64,000 nt of DNA from Levilactobacillus wangkuiensis (GTDB taxonomy: Bacteria > Bacillota > Bacilli > Lactobacillales > Lactobacillaceae), in contig NZ_BOLM01000008.1 in NCBI RefSeq assembly GCF_016861605.1, positions 62,001 to 126,000 of the forward strand, given 5' to 3'. How positions within the stretch are numbered: position 1 is the first letter of the stretch; every line of letters begins with the position of its first letter. The notes under the pieces were generated by a model. That model did no database searches. It was not told the origin of the DNA and saw only the letters and a program-made list of their open reading frames with translations. Positions 44,973-51,909 of this stretch are shown here, piece after piece. Both the position numbers and the translations under genes were made by a program.

Positions 44973-45716
44973 ATGCAAACCACATTTCCCACCGTCACCG
45001 TGCTTGACTTACCCTTCGTCAAGACCACCGCGGCGGACTTACTACCCGTCTTACAACAACGTATCACCCAGCAGCAAAATACCTTCGTGGTGACCGCCAA
45101 TCCGGAAATTGCGATGTACGCCCATGAACACGCGGCTTACCGCGACCTGATCTTAGGCGCGGACTTCATCACACCGGACGGGGTCGGCATCCTGGACGGG
45201 GCTAAAATCTTAAAGCAGCCCCTTCCCGAACGCATCACCGGGTTCGACACCTTACAGGACCTACTCGCCTGGGGCAGTGAGCAGCACCGCTCCGCCTATT
45301 TCCTAGGTGCCAAGCCAGAGGTGATTGCACAACTCAAACCGATTCTGGCCCGGGACTACCCCGGACTGAAAATTGCCGGCATCCACGACGGCTACTTCCA
45401 AGACGAAGCCCCCATCGTGGCCGACATCACGGCCAAACAACCGGACATGGTCTTCGCCGCGTTGGGTTTTCCCAAGCAAGAACAGTTCATTCATCAGTAC
45501 CGGCACACGACCAAGGGCCTCTGGATGGGAGTCGGCGGTAGTTTTGACGTTCTGGCCGGCGCCGTGATTCGGGCACCCAAGTTCTGGCAAGACCACCATT
45601 TGGAATGGTTCTACCGGACGTTGAAGGAACCCAAGCGTCTCAAGCGCATCGCGGTCATTCCCCGCTACCTGCACCTCGTGCGGCAGCAGGCCAAACGTAC
45701 GCTACCTCGCGGATAG
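44973..45716 (+). CDS. tagA: WecB/TagA/CpsF family N-acetylmannosaminyltransferase
   Basis: A 247-residue glycosyltransferase (GT26). VTANPEIAMYA, DFITPDGVGIL (catalytic Asp), FLGAKPEV and the C-terminal FAALGFPKQEQFI...RAPKFWQDHHLEWFYR patterns match TagA, which adds ManNAc to the GlcNAc-lipid and begins the wall teichoic acid linker. GAGAGGAG lies about 8 bases before the ATG. It is divergent from pncB and overlaps the convergent GNAT gene by 62 bases. Confidence 0.9.
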   Translation: MQTTFPTVTVLDLPFVKTTAADLLPVLQQRITQQQNTFVVTANPEIAMYAHEHAAYRDLILGADFITPDGVGILDGAKILKQPLPERITGFDTLQDLLAWGSEQHRSAYFLGAKPEVIAQLKPILARDYPGLKIAGIHDGYFQDEAPIVADITAKQPDMVFAALGFPKQEQFIHQYRHTTKGLWMGVGGSFDVLAGAVIRAPKFWQDHHLEWFYRTLKEPKRLKRIAVIPRYLHLVRQQAKRTLPRG

Positions 45717-46161
45717 GCCCCTGAATCTTCACGCATTCCGTGGCCACAAAGCCGCAGTGCTGGTAAAATTGACGCGCCGATTCATTGGTCGCCAGAACCC
45801 ACAGGACGATGCGGTCAAACGCTTGCGCCTGCAGGGCGGTCATGGCTCGCTGCATGAATTGGCGGCCCAAGCCCTGGTGCTGCACCGTTGGCAACAGATA
45901 GATTGAATTGATCTCGCCCCACACAGCAAACTGGGCATCGCGGGCCGGACCAAAGGCACAGGTGCCCACTAACTGGTGTTGGTCGTCAAACGCTAGTAAC
46001 TGATGACGCCAGTTCCGTTCGGGATGCCAAGTCGCCGGTGTTAGCTCGGCCAAGAACTCTGCCGGCAACAGCCCCCGATAGGTGTCCTGCCAAACGGTCC
46101 AGTAGAGTTGGGCCACCGTCTGAAAATCATCATCGGCTCGGGCCAATCGAATCGTGACCAT
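45655..46161 (-). CDS. GNAT family N-acetyltransferase
   Basis: A 168-residue acetyltransferase. INSIYLLPTVQHQGLGRQFMQRAM is the acetyl-CoA-binding motif A and LWVLATNESARQFYQHCGF is motif B. The start ATG at 46161 has GGGG about 7 bases upstream. Its 3' end overlaps the end of tagA on the other strand. Substrate unknown. Confidence 0.88.
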   Translation of the reverse strand: MVTIRLARADDDFQTVAQLYWTVWQDTYRGLLPAEFLAELTPATWHPERNWRHQLLAFDDQHQLVGTCAFGPARDAQFAVWGEINSIYLLPTVQHQGLGRQFMQRAMTALQAQAFDRIVLWVLATNESARQFYQHCGFVATECVKIQGPIREVAYVWPAAARGAGSGE

Positions 46162-46181
46162 CACATCACCCCGCTTACAAC

Positions 46182-46231
46182 AAGTGCCTCACAAACGCGT
46201 TAGCATTTCAGCTAACCTTTGTGAGGCACTT
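46182..46231. terminator. Long hairpin after nagR
   Basis: AAGTGCCTCACAAA pairs with TTTGTGAGGCACTT, extended inside by GTTAGC/GCTAAC. The stem is over 18 bp; the T run is short on either strand. It sits between nagR and the GNAT gene. Confidence 0.7.
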
Positions 46232-46245
46232 TTCGCATTCATTGC

Positions 46246-46947
46246 TTATTTTTCCAAATAAAATTCAAACCGTTCGCCGACGTATTGCGTCCGAACATAT
46301 TCAAACGGTGTGCCATCTTGCAGATAGGTCACCTGACGCAACCGTAAAATGGCGTCGCCCCGCTTGATATTCAGGTATTCCGCAATCCGTTCTGAGGCGG
46401 ACATGGCCGAGACGGTCTGTTGGGCCTTCCCTGGATTCAACTTTTTCTTATCTTCCAAGGCCCGGTACAGCGAGCTCGTGACTTCCTTCTTGTTCAAGCC
46501 GTCGACCAATTTTTCTGGCACGGTGGCCACTTCAAAACAAATCGGGACATCGTCGCCGTAGCGAATCCGTTCCATCCGTAACACCTGATCATCCTCGTTG
46601 AGCTTGAGCTTTTCGGCTTCACTCAAGGATGGGTTCATCACGTGATACGAAATGGTCTTGCTGGTGGGTTGCTTGCCCTGGGTCAACATTAAATCGGTAA
46701 AACTGGTCACCCCGGACATCTTTTCCTGAACCTTTTGATTGGCCACGTAGGTTCCAGAACCCACTTGGCGTTCCAAGATTCCTTCATCCACCAACGTCTG
46801 AATGGCCTGACGGAGCGTCATCCGACTCACATCAAAATCACGAGACAGCTCCCGTTCGGACGGAATTCGATCGCCTACCGCCCATTTTCCGGCTTCAATT
46901 GCACGTTTAATGTCATTATGAATTTGAATATAAATCGGTGAACTCAC
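46246..46947 (-). CDS. nagR: GntR family regulator, NagR/YvoA-like
   Basis: A 233-residue regulator of the HutC subfamily: winged helix (PSERELSRDFDVSRMTLRQAIQTLVDEG, about residues 30-57) followed by a UTRA effector domain. YvoA/NagR binds glucosamine-6-phosphate or GlcNAc-6-phosphate and represses nag genes. The frame is open to a TTG at 46956; the GTG at 46947 (MSSPIYIQIH) has AAGGGA about 11 bases upstream and fits family N-termini, so it is preferred. It is the second gene of nagA-nagR, 35 bases after nagA, and likely represses the promoter at 48167. Confidence 0.9.
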   Translation of the reverse strand: MSSPIYIQIHNDIKRAIEAGKWAVGDRIPSERELSRDFDVSRMTLRQAIQTLVDEGILERQVGSGTYVANQKVQEKMSGVTSFTDLMLTQGKQPTSKTISYHVMNPSLSEAEKLKLNEDDQVLRMERIRYGDDVPICFEVATVPEKLVDGLNKKEVTSSLYRALEDKKKLNPGKAQQTVSAMSASERIAEYLNIKRGDAILRLRQVTYLQDGTPFEYVRTQYVGERFEFYLEK

Positions 46948-46982
46948 AGCACCCAACGTCCCTTCTCAAAATAACTACATTT

Positions 46983-48125
46983 TTATTTAACTAATTCCTG
47001 CATGTTCCGGCCCAAACTGAAGGTCGTGTCCACGTGTAAATCACGGGTCAACAGGTTCAAGTCGGCATCGCGGCCTACTTCCAGTTTACCCTTCTGTGTC
47101 AAGCCGAACTCTTCGGCCTGGTTCACAGCACTCATTTGCACGGCTTCGTTGACGTCACAGCCGGTGAAGGCAATGACGTTGCGGAAGGCTTCATCGTAAC
47201 GGAGCACGGATCCGGCCAGGTTGCCGCTCTCGAGCCGCGCTTGACGGTCCTTGACGATCACCTTTTGACCACCCAGTTCACTGACGCCTTCTGGCATGCC
47301 CTTGGCCCGCATGGAGTCGGTCACCAACTCCAACCGGTGTTGGCCCTTTTGCTCGTAAGCCAACTTGATCATGTCGGGCACGATGTGGAACCCATCACAA
47401 ATAATTTCACAGAACAGGCTTTCTTCCAGCATGGCGTGACCGGTAACCCCGGGTTCACGGTGCCGCAAGCCCCGTTGTGCGTTGTATAAGTGGGTCACAT
47501 GGGTGGCTCGGCTTTCCAACAATTGTTCCCGCGTGGCGTTAGAATGCCCCACGGATGGCACGATACCATTGGCTAAACAGTAGGTCTCAAACTTCTTGGC
47601 CCCATCGTCTTCTGGCGCGTAGGTAATCAGTTTGACCCGGCCACCGGACAGTTTGTTCCAGCGGTCCAACAGTGCCACGTCGGGATCCTTGATGTACTTT
47701 TCAGGCTGAGCCCCTTTGAAAATGGCCGCAATAAATGGCCCTTCCAAATGGACGCCCTGAATCAACGGATTCCGTTCAGCAGCCACAGCAATCCCCTGCA
47801 TGGCATGGTCAATGGCTTCGTTAGACTGGGTCATCGTGGTTGGGAAGATGGACGTGATACCCTCTAAGGACATCAAGTTAACCATCTTATCAATTTGGTC
47901 GGGGTCCCCATCCATACTATCATATCCGTAGCCCCCATGGCTATGAACGTCAATAAATCCGGGAACAATCGTCTTGCCAGTCACCACGTGGATTTCATCG
48001 GCAGGCAATGGTCGAAAATCAGCCACGGGACCAACCGCTTCAATTTCACGATCAAAACGAATAAACCCGTCTGGAATAACCTCGTCACCGGTGTAAATCT
48101 TCGCGTGCTTTAAAACAATACTCAT
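46983..48125 (-). CDS. nagA: N-acetylglucosamine-6-phosphate deacetylase
   Basis: A 380-residue amidohydrolase that converts GlcNAc-6-phosphate to glucosamine-6-phosphate and acetate. Metal and catalytic residues: GFIDVHSHGGYG, QGVHLEGPF (Glu), VGHSNA, THLYNA and the Asp in LVTDSMRAKG. The start at 48125 (MSIVLKHAK) is 6 bases from AGGAGG, so in-frame codons upstream are not used. It is regulated by NagR through an operator inside its promoter. Confidence 0.95.
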   Translation of the reverse strand: MSIVLKHAKIYTGDEVIPDGFIRFDREIEAVGPVADFRPLPADEIHVVTGKTIVPGFIDVHSHGGYGYDSMDGDPDQIDKMVNLMSLEGITSIFPTTMTQSNEAIDHAMQGIAVAAERNPLIQGVHLEGPFIAAIFKGAQPEKYIKDPDVALLDRWNKLSGGRVKLITYAPEDDGAKKFETYCLANGIVPSVGHSNATREQLLESRATHVTHLYNAQRGLRHREPGVTGHAMLEESLFCEIICDGFHIVPDMIKLAYEQKGQHRLELVTDSMRAKGMPEGVSELGGQKVIVKDRQARLESGNLAGSVLRYDEAFRNVIAFTGCDVNEAVQMSAVNQAEEFGLTQKGKLEVGRDADLNLLTRDLHVDTTFSLGRNMQELVK

Positions 48126-48166
48126 GAGTCTCCTCCTCATCAATTATACCTTCAGTCAACACTGTT

Positions 48167-48195
48167 ATTATAATCGGTATAGACCAAAAAGGCAA
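48167..48195 (-). promoter_or_regulatory. nagA promoter with NagR (dre-type) operator
   Basis: Minus strand TTGCCT (48190-48195), 17-base spacer, TATAAT (48167-48172). Inside the spacer lies TTGGTCTATACCGA (48174-48187), which matches the TGGTCTA-ACCA palindrome bound by NagR/DasR-type regulators. Repressor binding would block RNA polymerase directly. Confidence 0.8.
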
Positions 48196-48261
48196 CTCAC
48201 CAGACTGCAAAACGCGATATTTATTCTGTTATGTTTTGGGCTGGGGTTCTCCGCCTGCGTC

Positions 48262-48492
48262 GGTCAGGATGGCCCCTGCTGTGGGGACCGGTTTGACTGG
48301 AATTCTCCACCTAACGACCGCCAAAACGCGACCCGCTATGGGGACCGCCTTCGGCCTGAGAAACGGTCCTACAGCTCGACTTGAAGCCGCAAAAACCAGC
48401 GTCTCCAAGCTCGTCCCGTGCTGTAAGGCCGGGAAAAATCCCCCGGTCTAACACCACTGACACAGCGGGTCCCATTTTGTCTGTCTCTGGCT
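48262..48492 (+). repeat. Dispersed intergenic repeat, copy B (diverged)
   Basis: Parts align with copy A in the same direction: CCTGCTGTGGGG, GCCTGAGAAACGG, the GACACAGC block and GTCTCTGG. It is longer and more diverged than the other two copies. Confidence 0.65.
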
Positions 48493-48701
48493 CCGAACCC
48501 CAGCCAAACTAACCGACTAGTATCACGTGTTGCCACTGTCCGTGTCCTTGGTAGCAAGCTTCTTATCACAAACTAACAGCATTACCTGATAGTGACTAAG
48601 ATTGCCTGAAGTTAATTCATCATCAGCGCTCACTGACCTACTCAGAACATACCAGCACATACCAGCTAATCGGCCACGCGCAAAGCACCAAACCAGTCTA
48701 A

Positions 48702-48884
48702 AGTGACCAGAGGCGGGCCAAGGCGCCCGGCTGTGTCGATGGTCTTAGCTGAGTGATTTTCTCAGCTTAGAGCATGGGACAACCTTTGAGACCGCTTTTC
48801 AGGCTCAAAGTTGAGGTGGAAGCCCGCCCTTCAGGCTGGAACCGGTCCCACAGCAGGGCCCCTTGAGCCCGCCGCCGGGAACGA
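48702..48884 (-). repeat. Dispersed intergenic repeat, copy C
   Basis: Reverse complement of copy A with high similarity over its full length of about 183 bases. Its end lies 24 bases from the proC stop codon. Confidence 0.85.
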
Positions 48885-48907
48885 ACGACCAGACACGCAA
48901 AGGTGCT

Positions 48908-49711
48908 TTAAGCTGGACCGCCGGCGTCGCGCTTGATGGTGGCGTCGATACCCTTGACCACCGCCGTCATCAGCCCAGCCTCTTCCATGGCGAGCAACCC
49001 GGCTACAGTACTGCCACCGGGTGAGGCGACCTGGTCGATCAGGGCAAACGGAATCTTGTCACTTTCCAGAACCATTTTAGCGGAACCAAGTGTCGCTTGA
49101 GCCGCAATCTGGGTGGCCTGGTCCTTGCTTAGCCCGTGCTTAACACCGGCACGGCTCAGACTGTCGATGAAGAAATCGATGTAGGCTGGTGAACTCCCGG
49201 CCAGCGCGCTGAAGACGCCGAATTGGTCTTCGGCTAACGTGGTCGTGGAGCCAATCGTGTTGAACACGCGCAACGCTGCGGCCAGGTCATCCCCGGTCAA
49301 ATGCGCATTGGCGGCTACGGCGGTCATCCCTGCGCCCACCTCAACGTTCACGTTGGGCAGCGTCCGTAGAATCGGCACGTTTTCGCCCACCACGTTGGCC
49401 ATGTCTGCCAGGGACAGCCCGGCCACAATGGAGATCAACGTCTTTTGCCCGTCAACCAGTTGTGCTTCAATTTCCTGGAGCACGTCGCTGGCCACGTTGG
49501 GCGTCACGGCTAAGACGACCAGGTCGCTGGCTGCCGCAACGTCCGCGTTGCTGGCGGCTGTTTGAAGGCCGTGGGCTTCGGCGTAAGGACCGTAGCTTTC
49601 AAGCCGATGACTGTGCACGATGATGTCGCTAGGGGCAAACGTTTTCGCCTTGAGCAGGCCGCCGATAATGGCTTGGGCCATGCCGCCGACGCCGATAAAA
49701 CCAATTTTCAT
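48908..49711 (-). CDS. proC: Pyrroline-5-carboxylate reductase
   Basis: A 267-residue ProC, the last step of proline synthesis. The Rossmann motif IGFIGVGGMAQAIIGGL is at the N-terminus and the C-terminal substrate motif reads DQVASPGGSTVAGLLAME. It lies 3 bases after the S9 peptidase gene (stop to start), so both are co-transcribed; a peptidase that frees proline-containing peptides next to proC is a sensible pairing but this is inference. Confidence 0.94.
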   Translation of the reverse strand: MKIGFIGVGGMAQAIIGGLLKAKTFAPSDIIVHSHRLESYGPYAEAHGLQTAASNADVAAASDLVVLAVTPNVASDVLQEIEAQLVDGQKTLISIVAGLSLADMANVVGENVPILRTLPNVNVEVGAGMTAVAANAHLTGDDLAAALRVFNTIGSTTTLAEDQFGVFSALAGSSPAYIDFFIDSLSRAGVKHGLSKDQATQIAAQATLGSAKMVLESDKIPFALIDQVASPGGSTVAGLLAMEEAGLMTAVVKGIDATIKRDAGGPA

Positions 49712-49714
49712 AAC

Positions 49715-51679
49715 TTAATGTTCCTCCTTGGCTGGTAAGTGGTCTTGGAACCACTGATTGATACGATTCAACCGTTCGATCCGCAGGTTGGGCAGACCGG
49801 AACGGGATAATTCGTGATTAGATTTCGGGAACAGGACCAGTTGCGTGTCCACGCCGGCTTCCTTTAGGCCGACGAAGAACTCCTCACCTTGCGTAGTGGG
49901 ACAACGCAGGTCTTCCTCGCCGTGGAGCACCAAAATAGGTGTCGAGGCGTCTTGCACGTAGGCCAGCGGCGAGAATTTCCAGAGCACGTCGATGTTGTGC
50001 ATGTCCTGCTTGAGCTCCCACGGCGTGAAGAAGTAGCCGATGTCGCTGGTGCCGTAGAAACTGATCCAATTGGAAATGGAGCGTTGCGTGACGGCCGCAG
50101 CGAAGCGGTTGGTGTGGGTCTCAATCCAGTTGGTCATGAAGCCACCGTAGGAGCCACCGGTGACGCACAGTTGCTTAGGGTCAATCGTGGGATCCACTTT
50201 CAGCGCCGCGTCGGTTCCCAGCATCAGGTCTTCGAAGTCGCCCTCGCCGTAATGGCCGATGACGGCCGTCTCAAAGTCCTGGCCGTAACTGTTGCCGCCG
50301 CGCGGATTGATGGTGATGACGCCATACCCTTGGCCCGCAAGAAATTGCAGCTCGTGGTAGAAGCCATAGCCAAAGTCGACTTGCGGTCCCCCATGAACGT
50401 AGAGCACGGCGGGATGTTGTGGCGCTGGCGTAACGGGTGGGAAATACCAGCCCTCGATGTCCCAGTCGGCCGCCCCCTTGAAGGTGAAGCGCTGGCCGGC
50501 CACCAGCGCGTGTTTGGCCTCGTAGACGGCATTGGGGTTAATCAGCTCCCGTTCCTCGCCTGTGGCGACGTTAAGGGCCTTTAACCGGCTCACACTGGTC
50601 ATGGTCGACTCGGTGAAGACGATGGTCTGCGGGTCAACCACGCTAAAGTCCGTGATAGCCCGGTCGCCCCCCAGCAACGTCCGTGGTTGCGCATCGCCGT
50701 CGAGGCTTTGACTGACCAGGCTCAACCGCCCGTGTTCATTTTCCAAAGTTAAAAAGGTGTTGTGCGTCAGCCAAGCCACAAACTGGCCGGACTGCCGCTG
50801 CTGACTGTCGATGGCCAGCATGTCGCCGACTTCCACGTCGCGGGGCGCGGTCAGGTCGGTCAATTCACCGGTCGTGAGGTTACCCAGCCACGCGTGAAAT
50901 TGCGAGACGTTGGGGATGTGATTGTCCTGGCCCCACATCAACACGTGTTGGCCGTCTGCATCCAGCTGTCCCTGGTCGAAGGACCCAGCAGGTAGCTTTT
51001 CATTTAAGAGCCGGTCGGCCGTCCCATCGAAGGGATGCCAGTAAACGCCCTCGCTGAAGTCGTGCTCGTCTTCGGGCAGGCGTTCCGTTGAGAACAAGAG
51101 GCCCTGGTCGTTGGCCGCGGTCACGGTAAATGCATCCGTGCGTTCGAGGACGACGGATTGGTCGCGGCTGGCACATTGGTAACGAATGCATTGATACGTC
51201 AGGCCTTGCGGTAAGAGGCCGCGGCCGTTCATTTTGTATTGTAATTTGTCGACGATCTGGACGCTGGGGAGCGCATCCTTTGCCGGTTGTTTGGCACCGG
51301 TCGTCGTTTGAAAGTAGAGCACGTCGCTGTTGGCTTCCCAGGTCAGCTGGCTGATGTCGGCATCCCCGCGCGTAATCTGTTCCGGCGCCCCACCGTTGAG
51401 CGGCACCAGGAATAATTGGGCGTGGTCCTTAACCACCCCACTGAAGGCTAAATAGCGGCGGCTCGGGCTTAACGCCAGTTCGTTGACGCTCACATCGGCC
51501 GGACTCCACCGCCGCCGATCACTGCCATCCGCCAGTTGAACGGAATAAATGGCGGCTTGACTGGCATTCTTCTGCTGGTCTAGTTGACTCTCCACGTAGT
51601 ACACCCGCTGCCCATCACTCACTGGTTGAGCCAGCGGACGCAAGGCGAACAGGTCTTCCGGTTTCACGATTGTTGCCAT
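49715..51679 (-). CDS. S9 family serine peptidase (acylaminoacyl-peptidase-like)
   Basis: A 654-residue peptidase with an N-terminal beta-propeller and a C-terminal alpha/beta-hydrolase domain. The triad is Ser in VTGGSYGGFMTNW, Asp in HGEEDLRCP and His in KSNHELSRSG. Such cytosolic enzymes cut short peptides, often at proline or blocked N-termini. Two ATGs in a row (51682, 51679) follow GTGGGG; 51679 has better spacing. It is the first gene of the S9-proC pair. Confidence 0.9.
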   Translation of the reverse strand: MATIVKPEDLFALRPLAQPVSDGQRVYYVESQLDQQKNASQAAIYSVQLADGSDRRRWSPADVSVNELALSPSRRYLAFSGVVKDHAQLFLVPLNGGAPEQITRGDADISQLTWEANSDVLYFQTTTGAKQPAKDALPSVQIVDKLQYKMNGRGLLPQGLTYQCIRYQCASRDQSVVLERTDAFTVTAANDQGLLFSTERLPEDEHDFSEGVYWHPFDGTADRLLNEKLPAGSFDQGQLDADGQHVLMWGQDNHIPNVSQFHAWLGNLTTGELTDLTAPRDVEVGDMLAIDSQQRQSGQFVAWLTHNTFLTLENEHGRLSLVSQSLDGDAQPRTLLGGDRAITDFSVVDPQTIVFTESTMTSVSRLKALNVATGEERELINPNAVYEAKHALVAGQRFTFKGAADWDIEGWYFPPVTPAPQHPAVLYVHGGPQVDFGYGFYHELQFLAGQGYGVITINPRGGNSYGQDFETAVIGHYGEGDFEDLMLGTDAALKVDPTIDPKQLCVTGGSYGGFMTNWIETHTNRFAAAVTQRSISNWISFYGTSDIGYFFTPWELKQDMHNIDVLWKFSPLAYVQDASTPILVLHGEEDLRCPTTQGEEFFVGLKEAGVDTQLVLFPKSNHELSRSGLPNLRIERLNRINQWFQDHLPAKEEH

Positions 51680-51862
51680 CATAAGACCCCACTTTCTCTA
51701 TCAAATACACAAATGGTCTGGAGCAATTATTAGTTTGACTTTAGCGAAGTTAGGGGTGAATGTCAATTTTTTCGGGTGATTCCGGAGATATTGCTGGGGT
51801 GAACCGTTTGACTACCAAATGGTCGTTCATTCAGGCTGGTTAGCCAAGTAATTGCTGGTACA

Positions 51863-51896
51863 CGAAATAGGACTGCAACGAGGGTCACAGTCCTAT
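51863..51896 (-). terminator. Terminator of surface protein gene 1
   Basis: Minus strand ATAGGACTG and CAGTCCTAT form a perfect stem followed by TTTCG. Confidence 0.65.
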
Positions 51897-51909
51897 TTGA
51901 ATTGCTTAT

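Larger units (their letters stand above)
48196..48907. other. Long intergenic region with two facing repeat copies
   Basis: About 700 bases without a gene: a diverged copy of the dispersed repeat (48262-48492, plus direction), a unique spacer of about 210 bases, and a second copy in reverse (48702-48884). Open frames here follow repeat sequence and are not taken as genes. Confidence 0.65.
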
